From positions 1 to 12,301 of the forward strand of contig URNB01000061.1 in the NCBI GenBank assembly GCA_900549055.1: a stretch of DNA of 12,301 nucleotides. Direction: 5' to 3'. The position numbers were made by a program, and so were the translations under genes. The DNA comes from an uncultured Oscillospiraceae bacterium. GTDB lineage: Bacteria; Bacillota; Clostridia; Oscillospirales; Acutalibacteraceae. Shown here one piece after another: positions 1-7,280 of the stretch. The stretch's first letter is position 1, and the number at the start of each line of letters is the position of its first letter. The notes under the pieces are model-generated. The model saw only the letters and a program-made list of their open reading frames with translations. It was not told where the DNA came from and did no database searches.

Positions 1-318
1 ATTGTGCTCAATCGAGAACTCATCGCCATCAACCAGGATGACCTGGGGGTGCAGGCATACGCTCTTCCGCCCATGAGCAACGGTGATATCGTGCTGGCCA
101 AACCGCTGTATGGCGGCGACATCGCGTTCTGTCTCCTGAACGAAACCGATGCCGCAAAACAGATGATCCTTTCCTGGGACTACTGCGGCTGGGAAATGAC
201 CGATACCATCCACCTGCGCGATGTCACCGCCCATCGGGATTTGGGAAACTTCCTGCACGGAGCGCATTTTGACGTACCCGCACATAGCGCTATCGTATTG
301 CGTGCGCACCGGGTTTGA
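1..318 (+). CDS. GH27 alpha-galactosidase, C-terminal fragment
   Basis: Only the last 105 codons are present. The reading frame is open from base 1 and begins before the window, so no start can be assigned. The fragment opens with the INQDDLG motif (about residues 9-15 of the fragment), which in GH27 alpha-galactosidases closes the catalytic TIM barrel. It then has a KPL-x(3)-D segment and a short all-beta stretch ending in a PAHSAIVLR-like strand, as in the C-terminal beta-sandwich of this family. The catalytic aspartates lie upstream and cannot be checked. GH27 enzymes release terminal alpha-1,6-galactose from galactosides or galactomannan. The gene converges on the minus-strand operon and has a more GC-rich codon choice (CTG, ATC, ACC) than the genes beyond about base 600. 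It is therefore probably not part of the same transcription unit. The family call is firm; substrate and localisation are unknown. Confidence 0.85.
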   Translation: MVLNRELIAINQDDLGVQAYALPPMSNGDIVLAKPLYGGDIAFCLLNETDAAKQMILSWDYCGWEMTDTIHLRDVTAHRDLGNFLHGAHFDVPAHSAIVLRAHRV

Positions 319-380
319 CGAAACAATTCAAAAAGCCCTGACAGGCATCCTCTGAAAACGGCCCTGTGGCGGCATTGCAA

Positions 381-424
381 GCGGGCGGACGCGTAAACCA
401 GCGTCCGCCCGCTCTGTTCTGTTT
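381..424 (+). terminator. Hairpin in convergent intergenic gap, probable intrinsic terminator
   Basis: Bases 381-392 and 401-412 form a perfect 12-bp GC-rich inverted repeat with an 8-base loop (393-400). On the + strand it is followed by a T-rich but interrupted tract (413-424, 8 T in 12), which fits termination of the GH27 gene 62 bases after its stop codon. On the minus strand the bases beyond the stem (380 downwards) are not T-rich, so termination of the operon by the same hairpin is less convincing. Confidence 0.65.
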
Positions 425-431
425 GTCAGCA

Positions 432-1637
432 TTACTTTTTGTCGAGCACTTGTCCTATCATCTGGTCCACCATGCTCAGCATGCGGGGCAGATGGAAGGG
501 GCCCTTAAACGTGCTGCCCTTGGTGGAGGGCATCGTGGGCTTGCCGTCGCGGCGCAGGTATCCGTACCACTCGCCGTATTCCCTATCCGCAAAATGCGAA
601 AAGGTATAATCATAGGTCTTTTCAAACATATCCCAATATTTTTTATCCTTTGTTACGGCATATGCAAGCAGTGTGGATATTAAAACCTCGTTATGCACCC
701 ACCAAAGCTTCATATCCCATTCCAGCTGCTCGCACGGTCTGCCCAGTGCGTCAACAAAATAGAACATTCCGCCGTTTTCCTTATCCCAGCCGCGCTCTGT
801 ATGCCAGTCAAGCAAATTGAGCGCCTTTTTCATAAGCTCATCGTCCTTGGAATAAAGCGCCTCGCACATAATAAACCACGAGTTTTCGCAGGAGTGACCG
901 GGGTTGACGGTTCTGCCCGCGGGGTTATCTATCATACTGCCGTCGCTTGCCACCGTTTCAAGTACGCACTTAAGCTCGGGCTTGTAGTGATATTTCAGTA
1001 TATCTCCTATTACCTCGCGCACCGCGGCGGTATAGTATTCCGCCCTTTCGGGAATACAGCGGCGCAGTATCTGCCCCGAGCTTATAAGCACCATAGGCAC
1101 TGCGGAATCGCGCTGACTTCTTGTTTCGGCATATGATTTTGGGGTGATTTTATATGGGTCGTTTTCGGGGTGACGGTAGATATCGAGCATCATATCAAAG
1201 CATTTTGCCGCCTTAGCCAGAGCCTCGGTATCTCCCGTAAGGGCGCCGTATTCAGCCATGCCTATAACAAAAAAGCTTTCGGAATACATATATCTGCGTT
1301 TTCTCAGCGGTCTGCCGTCGCGCGTTACGGTAAAAAACATTCTTCCGTCGCTGTCGGTGCAGTATTTTTCAAGAAATTCCTTACCGCTTTTTGCCGCGTT
1401 AAGCCAGCTTTCCCTTACGCCGTACCTTGCGCACAGAGAGGAAAATGTCCAAAGGCAGCGACCCTGAAACCAAACCGATTTATCGTCGTTGTAGCTTTTG
1501 CCCTCCCTGTCTACCGAGGTTATAAACCCGCCGTATTCCTTATCTATAAGGTCGCTTTTCTCCCAGAACGGAATACAGTCGTCCAAAAGAGCCGAGTGAA
1601 AGCGATTTTTGTATTCGGTAAATATTTTATTTTCCAT
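432..1637 (-). CDS. N-acylglucosamine 2-epimerase (AGE) family protein, RENBP-like
   Basis: This 401-residue protein has the usual length for the AGE family of cytoplasmic (alpha/alpha)6-barrel epimerases, which interconvert C2 epimers of sugars such as GlcNAc/ManNAc. Visible family signatures are VWFQGR (R60), NPGHSCENSW (H248), LEWDMKLWWVHNE (305-317), EYGEWYGYL (353-361) and the FKGPFHLPR block (H382). H248 and H382 fall where the family has its two catalytic histidines. The KLWWxHxE form is typical of GlcNAc 2-epimerase/renin-binding proteins, whereas cellobiose 2-epimerases carry a WWxQAE-type motif; I therefore favour an N-acyl sugar substrate, without proof. The ATG at 1637 has an AAGGAGGA ribosome binding site (1646-1653) 8 nt upstream and overlaps the DUF4434 gene by 11 bases, so the two are probably co-translated. 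It is the last gene of the operon. Its final 55 or so codons (432 to about 600) are markedly more GC-rich than the rest. Confidence 0.9.
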   Translation of the reverse strand: MENKIFTEYKNRFHSALLDDCIPFWEKSDLIDKEYGGFITSVDREGKSYNDDKSVWFQGRCLWTFSSLCARYGVRESWLNAAKSGKEFLEKYCTDSDGRMFFTVTRDGRPLRKRRYMYSESFFVIGMAEYGALTGDTEALAKAAKCFDMMLDIYRHPENDPYKITPKSYAETRSQRDSAVPMVLISSGQILRRCIPERAEYYTAAVREVIGDILKYHYKPELKCVLETVASDGSMIDNPAGRTVNPGHSCENSWFIMCEALYSKDDELMKKALNLLDWHTERGWDKENGGMFYFVDALGRPCEQLEWDMKLWWVHNEVLISTLLAYAVTKDKKYWDMFEKTYDYTFSHFADREYGEWYGYLRRDGKPTMPSTKGSTFKGPFHLPRMLSMVDQMIGQVLDKK

Positions 1638-2904
1638 TGCCGTTGTCCTCCTTGGTTTTTAGGTAATTCATATATTCGCTGTAAAATTTTTCGGTCTCGG
1701 CAAGACCCAAATTCATTCTGTGCCCCGGCTCATTCATAATTCCGGTGTATTGGTAGCCGTATATCTGCTCCAATTTATCGTAATTCTTCATTTCTTTAAG
1801 CAGGTCGGGTATTTTTTTGGGGCGAAGCCCGTCTGTAAACGGAACGGCGAACATTTCCATATCAACCCAGAAATGCGTTCCCGTCTTGCGGCACATATTC
1901 ATAATTTCATCAATATTATATTCGCTCCTTGCAAATGCAAAGGGTATTATAATATCAAGGTTTTCGAGTATCGGCAGCCATTCCTTCTCATACCAGTGCA
2001 TATGGATGTTGTTAGGAGCAAGCGCCACCGGCTTTGTGGGGGTAAGCCGCCTTACAAATGCGGTGTATTCTTTGAAAAAGCTTTGTATATCCTTATATTT
2101 CTCATTCGGAACAGAGGGATAATCAAAGTATAACGAGCCCATAATTTCCTCGGAAATATACCAGCCATAAAATGATTTATGGTGTCCGTAGCGTTCGTTC
2201 AGCTCCACAGTCACCCTTTTATGCCATTCAAGAGAGTCGGGCGAAAATTCAAACCACGCATACATACCCACCCCGGGAAAAACATGCATTCCGCACTCGT
2301 CGGCGGCAGTCAGTATAACCTCTAACGGGTCTTCGCACTTTATTGACATTCTGTTTTTGTAAAGTTTACTCGGGTAAAACGCTTTTCCGTCGTATGTATC
2401 CACGGTCATATTGTGCTGATAAGCGTAATTTCCCGCATCAAACACATTCTGAATAAGTACCGAGGTAATTTTCGCCTTGTGCATGGAGTAGATTATCTGC
2501 CGCCAGCCGTCGGCGTCAAGATTCTTGAGCCCTTCGTTAAAATAAGTACCCTCTGCCTCGCTCCAGTGGTAAAGCGTTATCCAGCAGCCGTCTATCATCC
2601 CGGTGGACGGCACATCCGATTTTACAACCTCATAAGGTATGCGTATTGTTTCCTCTGTATTGCCGTCGTTGTCCTTAAAGTTTATTTCAAACTCAAATTT
2701 TCCTGTTATACCGCCGAGGTCGGGATATATTCTGTTAGATTCAAGCCCGCTTTTAAGGTCGTATTTTCCGAGCAGCGCCTTACCGCCTGCGGTAACCGCA
2801 TAAATTTCCGCTGTGCAGGCGTTTTCCGTTGCTATTTTCAATTCCGGAGACACCTTATCCGAAATTCTTGCCGCAGGAATCGGCGTACAGTAATTTTTTT
2901 GCAT
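1627..2904 (-). CDS. DUF4434-type TIM-barrel protein, putative cytoplasmic glycoside hydrolase-like
   Basis: This 425-residue protein has no signal peptide or membrane segment, so it is probably cytoplasmic. Residues 1-95 look like a beta-rich N-terminal domain. From about residue 103 (MIDGCWITLYHW) to about 410 the pattern is a TIM barrel resembling DUF4434, including the strand motif YGWYISEE (246-253), IIIPFAFA (318-325) and FWVDMEMF (345-352). By analogy with clan GH-A folds, E252/E253 and E350 at strand ends are candidate catalytic carboxylates; this is inference, and I know of no biochemical role for the family that I could assign with confidence. The start at 2904 has a GGAGAGGG ribosome binding site (2909-2916). 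The gene follows the solute-binding protein by 16 nt and overlaps the epimerase gene by 11 bases, which implies a role in intracellular processing of the imported sugar. The DUF4434 assignment is from remembered motif style, not a search. Confidence 0.7.
   Translation of the reverse strand: MQKNYCTPIPAARISDKVSPELKIATENACTAEIYAVTAGGKALLGKYDLKSGLESNRIYPDLGGITGKFEFEINFKDNDGNTEETIRIPYEVVKSDVPSTGMIDGCWITLYHWSEAEGTYFNEGLKNLDADGWRQIIYSMHKAKITSVLIQNVFDAGNYAYQHNMTVDTYDGKAFYPSKLYKNRMSIKCEDPLEVILTAADECGMHVFPGVGMYAWFEFSPDSLEWHKRVTVELNERYGHHKSFYGWYISEEIMGSLYFDYPSVPNEKYKDIQSFFKEYTAFVRRLTPTKPVALAPNNIHMHWYEKEWLPILENLDIIIPFAFARSEYNIDEIMNMCRKTGTHFWVDMEMFAVPFTDGLRPKKIPDLLKEMKNYDKLEQIYGYQYTGIMNEPGHRMNLGLAETEKFYSEYMNYLKTKEDNGNGK
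1646..1653 (-). promoter_or_regulatory. Ribosome binding site of the epimerase gene inside the end of the DUF4434 gene
   Basis: The minus strand reads AAGGAGGA followed by 8 nt and the ATG at 1637. The site lies within the last codons of the DUF4434 gene, so the epimerase can be initiated efficiently and independently despite the 11-base overlap. Confidence 0.7.
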
Positions 2905-2920
2905 TTTTCCCTCTCCGTAT

Positions 2921-4216
2921 CTATTTTAAAAGTGCATTTGCATCGTCCACCATTTTTTGATAGGTGGTTTCGTATTGCGCAAGCTTCTGGTTAATATCCT
3001 CGCCGTTTCTCACATCATAAAGCAGGTAAAACGCTCCGTAGCCCTGCTCTAAAATTCCGTCGGTATACGTCGGTATGCACAGATTTTTCGCAAGCTTATC
3101 ATACATGGCGCGGTTTTCCGCATTTTCAAGGGCTTTTTTCTCCTTGTTATCCTCATCGGCAGCCTTTAAAATCATATCTATAAGCATTCCCGCGCTGTAA
3201 GGAGCGTCCGAGCCGTTGGAAATGGCATAGCCCGTGGAATGTCCGAAGCTTTTACCGTCCTTATTATCAGGTCCTGCGGGGAAAGCCGTCACCCCGAAAT
3301 CAATCGAGACCGAACCGCTCTTTTTCAAGGAGTTAAAGGTCGCTTCTTCATACGCGTATGCGCCGTGCATAGCCGCCTTACCCTTTAAAAACTTATTCTG
3401 ACCCGTAACATAGCCGCTGCCGCAGATAACATTTTTATTGAATATATCCTGAACCGTTTCAAGCGTGTGGCGCATTTGCGGCGACTTTATATTAAGCGTG
3501 TATTTGCCTTCCTTAAACTCGACCGCCGTGCAGTTATTCGACGCCTGAAATACCTCGTCAAACATATTCTCAAGCCCCGCAATACCCGCGTCTGCGTCGT
3601 TGCACTCACGCGCTATTTCAATAAAATCGTTCCAGGTCCAGCTGCCCGATTCATAGCGCTTGCGCGGCTCGTCGCGGTCAAAGCCGTTTGCTTCCATAAT
3701 ATCGCGGTTATAATAAAGCACATACGGAGTAGCCGAAACTCCTGCGGCATAATACTTGCCGTCGAATTTAACAAACGTGTCCATTACATCGCTGTTGTGC
3801 CCTGTTACGCTGAGATCCACATAATCGTTAACGGGGGTCAGATAATTTTTCTGGTACATTCCGAGGTACTGATCCACGCTTATATAAAATACGTCTATGG
3901 GGTCTTTGGCGGCAATTTGCGCCGCAACCTTTTGATTCCAAAGCTGCTCGCCCACAGCCTGAAGAATTTCCACCTGCTTGCCGTAGGTTTTTTCAAATTC
4001 CTTTATTGCCTTGGTGTAATAGCTGTCCTTATCGCTGCCGTCATACCCGGGCACCAAAAACGAAATTTTTTTAGGCTCTTTGGCAATTTTCTCTGCGCGC
4101 TCGCCGTCTGCCGCGCCGCCCGTTCCGTTTTTTCCGCACCCCGCAAATACTGCAGAGATCATACAGATACAAAGCACCGCGGAAATTACCGATTTAATTT
4201 TTTTCAATGTAATCAT
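2921..4216 (-). CDS. Extracellular solute-binding lipoprotein, family 1 (sugar ABC transporter)
   Basis: The mature protein would capture an oligosaccharide outside the membrane and deliver it to the permease pair encoded just upstream. With the ATG at 4216 it is 431 residues. It has a lysine-rich n-region, a hydrophobic core and the lipobox VFAGC with lipidated Cys27, followed by a Gly-rich linker. Family hallmarks are ISFLVPGYDG near residue 51, DVFYIS, LTPVNDYVD, an FDGKYYAAGVS segment leading into YYNRDI, and a W-T-W-x-DF helix start. Length is usual for the family. Two starts compete: the ATG at 4216 overlaps the preceding stop as ATGA, while the in-frame TTG at 4207 sits 9 nt after AAAGG and would give a protein starting MKKIKSV with Cys24. 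I list the ATG but cannot exclude the TTG. The substrate cannot be read from the sequence. Confidence 0.92.
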   Translation of the reverse strand: MITLKKIKSVISAVLCICMISAVFAGCGKNGTGGAADGERAEKIAKEPKKISFLVPGYDGSDKDSYYTKAIKEFEKTYGKQVEILQAVGEQLWNQKVAAQIAAKDPIDVFYISVDQYLGMYQKNYLTPVNDYVDLSVTGHNSDVMDTFVKFDGKYYAAGVSATPYVLYYNRDIMEANGFDRDEPRKRYESGSWTWNDFIEIARECNDADAGIAGLENMFDEVFQASNNCTAVEFKEGKYTLNIKSPQMRHTLETVQDIFNKNVICGSGYVTGQNKFLKGKAAMHGAYAYEEATFNSLKKSGSVSIDFGVTAFPAGPDNKDGKSFGHSTGYAISNGSDAPYSAGMLIDMILKAADEDNKEKKALENAENRAMYDKLAKNLCIPTYTDGILEQGYGAFYLLYDVRNGEDINQKLAQYETTYQKMVDDANALLK

Positions 4217-5457
4217 CCTTTCTGTGAAAGCTTTTCTATCATAACCGCAGCCGCAAGGCATACTCTGCCCGCGTCCGCGTTATAAAGCGGGTAAGCGTGA
4301 TTTTTCATTGCCTTTTTATAAAGCCGCATATAGCTTTCCACCCTGCCCTCGTCGCCCATAATTGCGGCGGCATAAACGACCGAGCCCCAAAAAAAGCTGT
4401 CGGGCAGACTTATTTTTTCCCAGCTGCTTTTCTTTTCGCCTGTGGAAAAATTATCGTTAAAGCTTTTGTACAGCTGCCGCGCCCTCTCGCTTTCGGGCTT
4501 TAAAAGCCCGCTTGAAATCATAAAAAGCTGTGATGTGGCGCAGGGGTAAAAATCGCTCCACGCAAATTTATAGGCAACCGTACCGTCGGGGGATATTGCC
4601 GTTTCGTAATAGCCTTTTTTATTCCAAAGCAGGTTTTCTATCCCGTTCGATACCTTTTCCTTTGCCGCCGTTATTTTACCTATAAGCTCCTTTTCATCCG
4701 CAAAAACGCTTTTATAAAGCTTTTCCGCAGCCGCAAGCCCCTCGTAAACCTCGCAGTTATCCATAAGGTACTGTATTTTATAATCGGGCTTTGTTGTTGT
4801 AAGCTCTCCCTCAAAGGTTGCCAAAAGCGCGGCGGTCACGCGGTCAATATCTGCGCCGTTTTGCTTTATGTATTCGGTGTCTCCGCTTTTTTGCCGGTAT
4901 TTTTCCAGCACGCAAAGAAAGGTTGCCGCATAGGAATCAACCGAATCGTAATGCTTTTTGCCGTTATCGGTGTTTACCGTTTCCCGCTTCACCTTTCCGC
5001 CCGATACCTCCGCCGTGTAATCATAAACGGTGCCGTCAAGCCCGTTATAATCCGTATCGGCGGTATTAAGGTGCGAGAAGTGCCAGTCGGCATATTTTTT
5101 GACCTGACCGAGGTATTTATCACTTTCAAGCATTGCAAGCGCCGCAAAATCGGAAAAATAGGGGTTAAGCGTCAGCTTTCCGTCCGCCGCATATGTCATG
5201 GGCAAAGCTCCGTTATCAAGCTGAAGCGAAGCAAGCCACGCGGTTTCCCCTTCAACTATTTCCTTGTAAAGCGATATTTGCTCCTCGCGGCTAAGCGTTG
5301 CTTTTTTCAAAATATCGGCTGCCGCAGGCGGCGTTTGAGAGCTGTCTGTATGCCCGCCCGTTTCAGAAGAAAGGCTTTTTTCATTTGCACAGCCCGCCGC
5401 GGATATTACAAAAAGCGATATCAGCACGGCTGCCGTTAAACGTATACCTGTTTTCAT
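4213..5457 (-). CDS. Lipoprotein of unknown family, alpha/alpha-toroid (six-hairpin glycosidase-like)
   Basis: This is a 414-residue predicted surface lipoprotein. The n-region MKTGIR is followed by a hydrophobic core and the lipobox SAAGC with Cys23, then a Ser/Thr/Pro-rich linker to about residue 48. The mature part is helix-rich with repeated aromatic turns: WLASLQLDNGALP (74-86), NPYFSDFAALAML (98-110), YDSVDSYAATFL (170-181), LLWNKKGYYETA (276-287), FAWSDFYPCA (298-307) and SFFWGSVVYAAA (354-365). Such motifs resemble (alpha/alpha)6-barrel glycosidases, so a secreted glycan-cleaving or glycan-binding role is plausible, with D171 and D174 as candidate acidic residues. I do not recognise a named family. 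The ATG at 5457 overlaps the permease stop as ATGA, arguing for translational coupling; the nearest ribosome binding site (AGAAAGG) is 14 nt upstream. The open frame extends further upstream, but the signal peptide fixes this start. Its place between permease and binding protein suggests it acts on the same substrate. Confidence 0.75.
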   Translation of the reverse strand: MKTGIRLTAAVLISLFVISAAGCANEKSLSSETGGHTDSSQTPPAAADILKKATLSREEQISLYKEIVEGETAWLASLQLDNGALPMTYAADGKLTLNPYFSDFAALAMLESDKYLGQVKKYADWHFSHLNTADTDYNGLDGTVYDYTAEVSGGKVKRETVNTDNGKKHYDSVDSYAATFLCVLEKYRQKSGDTEYIKQNGADIDRVTAALLATFEGELTTTKPDYKIQYLMDNCEVYEGLAAAEKLYKSVFADEKELIGKITAAKEKVSNGIENLLWNKKGYYETAISPDGTVAYKFAWSDFYPCATSQLFMISSGLLKPESERARQLYKSFNDNFSTGEKKSSWEKISLPDSFFWGSVVYAAAIMGDEGRVESYMRLYKKAMKNHAYPLYNADAGRVCLAAAVMIEKLSQKG

Positions 5458-6368
5458 CCTACAATACCGGTCCTTTCTATTCCCTCTGTAAAATATTTTT
5501 GAACCACTGCGTAAAAGCCTATCAGCGGCAGCGCGGTTATAAGGCACGCCGCCGAAAGTATGGAATCGCTGAGCAGCTTTATATCCGAGCCTGTTGTAAG
5601 TCCCGACATATTTTGCAGTTGATTGCCAAGCGATGTTGAAACGCCCGTAAGCGCAATGGAAAGAGGAAAATTTTTATTGAGCAGCATACCCGTAAGCGAA
5701 TAATCGTTGTAATACCAAACAACCGAAAACACCGTTACCGTAAGTATTGCCGCGGAAACGTTGGGCACCATTATTTTTATAAAGGTTTCAAGCGGGTTGC
5801 AGCCGTCAATAAACGACGCTTCCTCAAGCTCCTTTGGCATATTTATAAAATACTGCCTGAAAATAAATATATACAGTCCCGAGCGTATACCCGTTCCGAG
5901 CAGCGCCTGAACATAAAACTGCGCGTAGGTATCAAGCAGACCCATTGTTTTAAGATTTACATAGAGCGGTATCATATACGATTCCGTAGGAACTATGATA
6001 TTGAAGATTAAAAGACCGAACAGCAGATTTCGGAATTTAAACCTGAACCGCGCAAAGCCGTAAGCGATAAAAAGACACGAAACCACCTGAAAAATAACGC
6101 AGGGCAGCACAATAAGCAGCGTGTTTTTAAAGGATTCGCCGAATTTCAGCAGCTCAAGCGCCGTTTTAAAGCTGAAAAGGTTAAACCCACTCGGAATCCA
6201 TACAACTGTCGGGTCAAGCGTATCATTTACGGATTTGAAGGAGTTTGAAAGCATAAACAGCACCGGATAAAGCATTACAAACCCCACGCCCACCAAAAAC
6301 ACGGCGCGCAAAATTGATTTCACAAGCCTTACGGAGCGTTTTTTTGAAAGTATTATTTTCTTATCCAT
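5454..6368 (-). CDS. Carbohydrate ABC transporter permease, MalG type
   Basis: This 304-residue inner-membrane protein forms the translocation channel of a sugar ABC importer together with the MalF-type subunit encoded just upstream. A first transmembrane segment lies at about residues 19-42, followed by several more hydrophobic stretches (for example 82-105, 115-140, 205-222, 268-288). The cytoplasmic EAA loop that contacts the ATPase is at about 183-202: EAS, then IDG (187-189), ending IMVP. The C-terminal end KYFTEGIERTGIVG is close to the family's usual K-x-(F/L)-x-x-G-ϕ-x-x-G-A-V-K-G-like tail. The ATG at 6368 has GAGG (6375-6378) 6 nt upstream and follows the partner permease by 10 nt; the open frame extends 16 codons upstream but those overlap the partner gene and are less likely translated. 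No ATPase is encoded beside it. Confidence 0.93.
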   Translation of the reverse strand: MDKKIILSKKRSVRLVKSILRAVFLVGVGFVMLYPVLFMLSNSFKSVNDTLDPTVVWIPSGFNLFSFKTALELLKFGESFKNTLLIVLPCVIFQVVSCLFIAYGFARFRFKFRNLLFGLLIFNIIVPTESYMIPLYVNLKTMGLLDTYAQFYVQALLGTGIRSGLYIFIFRQYFINMPKELEEASFIDGCNPLETFIKIMVPNVSAAILTVTVFSVVWYYNDYSLTGMLLNKNFPLSIALTGVSTSLGNQLQNMSGLTTGSDIKLLSDSILSAACLITALPLIGFYAVVQKYFTEGIERTGIVG

Positions 6369-6378
6369 TTTCCGCCTC

Positions 6379-7278
6379 TTAATTTCCCGAATAAACCACA
6401 AACCACTTTGAAACAAGCTGTATCAAACCGATTATAAGCAGAATACAGAAAAAGTATATTACCCCTATGGTAGCGCTGTACGTGTAGTTATTATTTGTGT
6501 AATAGCTGCGCAGCAGCTGCATTACCTTATTATCGTAATCGGTAAAGCCGTCTATCACTGTATATATAACCGAAACCAAAAGCGTGGGTGTAACGGTCGG
6601 AAAGGTTATCTTCCAAAACTTTTCCCAGGCGGTTGCGCCGTCCATTACCGCCGCCTCGTAAAACGAAGACGGGATATTGTTTATAGCCGAAAGCAGCAGT
6701 AATATCTGCACGCCGCTTTGCCAGGTTAAATCAAACATACTGTTTATAATATCGGTGATTGATTTCGTAACCGCCTCGGGCAGTCCGAGCTCCGAAAAAA
6801 CCGCCACCAGATCAGGAGCTTTAAACATATACCCCGGCGACATATCCGTAACGCCCGAGCCGCTCATCATAACCTTATCCTGTAATATACTGATTATTAC
6901 GCCCGAGGCGATTATAACAGGAAAGAAAAATACGGTTCTTGCAAGACTTCTGCCTATAAACCTTTCCTTTAAAACCACGGCTATAAGGAGGCTGAACGCC
7001 GTTATCATAACCACGCGCGGAAAGACCGACGCCACAGACCCCGTAAGATACTGAAGAAAGAAGGTATCCTTTGTGAAAAGGTAGGAATAATTGGAAAGCC
7101 CGGTAAAATCGGTTTTAAAGCCGTTTCCGCTGACGGTAAGATTACAAAAGGAATATATAACCGATTGCGCCATGGGAACGGCGAAAAACACCGCTATACC
7201 TACAATCCACGGAGCTATAAAAAGCCACGCCCAGCGTGCCTTCTGCTTTTCAAGCCCGCCGCCTTTATTGCCTTTCAT
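6379..7278 (-). CDS. Sugar ABC transporter permease, MalF/UgpA type
   Basis: This 299-residue membrane subunit starts with a basic cytoplasmic segment (MKGNKGG to about residue 16). Its first transmembrane helix, LFIAPWIVGIAVFFAVP, spans about residues 19-35 and is the standard opening of UgpA-type permeases. A GLSNYSYLF segment (60-68) and the EAA loop at 208-227 (EAAVMDGA, then FWKITFP) identify the family. The region between the third and fourth helices (about 133-180) is longer than in the simplest homologues and includes the hydrophilic run DKVMMSGSGVTDMSPG. Two ATGs are possible: 7284 overlaps the DUF5696 stop as ATGA but lies 1 nt from the GGAGG (7286-7290), while 7278 has the ideal 7-nt spacing and is chosen. 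It pairs with the MalG-type permease 10 nt downstream. Confidence 0.92.
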   Translation of the reverse strand: MKGNKGGGLEKQKARWAWLFIAPWIVGIAVFFAVPMAQSVIYSFCNLTVSGNGFKTDFTGLSNYSYLFTKDTFFLQYLTGSVASVFPRVVMITAFSLLIAVVLKERFIGRSLARTVFFFPVIIASGVIISILQDKVMMSGSGVTDMSPGYMFKAPDLVAVFSELGLPEAVTKSITDIINSMFDLTWQSGVQILLLLSAINNIPSSFYEAAVMDGATAWEKFWKITFPTVTPTLLVSVIYTVIDGFTDYDNKVMQLLRSYYTNNNYTYSATIGVIYFFCILLIIGLIQLVSKWFVVYSGN

Positions 7279-7280
7279 AA

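Noticed and set aside
1..318. GH27 fragment as a pseudogene
   Set aside because: The frame is open at base 1 and the family C-terminus is complete; it is cut by the window edge, not broken.
432..1637. Calling the epimerase a cellobiose or mannobiose 2-epimerase and linking it with GH27 in galactomannan use
   Set aside because: The KLWWxHxE motif points to the GlcNAc 2-epimerase type, the GH27 gene is convergent and compositionally different, and no mannanase or GH130 phosphorylase is present.
366..1739. Several + strand open frames of 69-189 codons
   Set aside because: They lie opposite the well-supported epimerase gene, and their translations are basic, Cys/His/Arg-rich and without domains, as expected for shadow frames.
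3467..4285. A 272-codon open frame on the + strand
   Set aside because: It is fully antisense to the solute-binding protein gene, has no recognisable domain, and arises from the codon pattern of the opposite strand.
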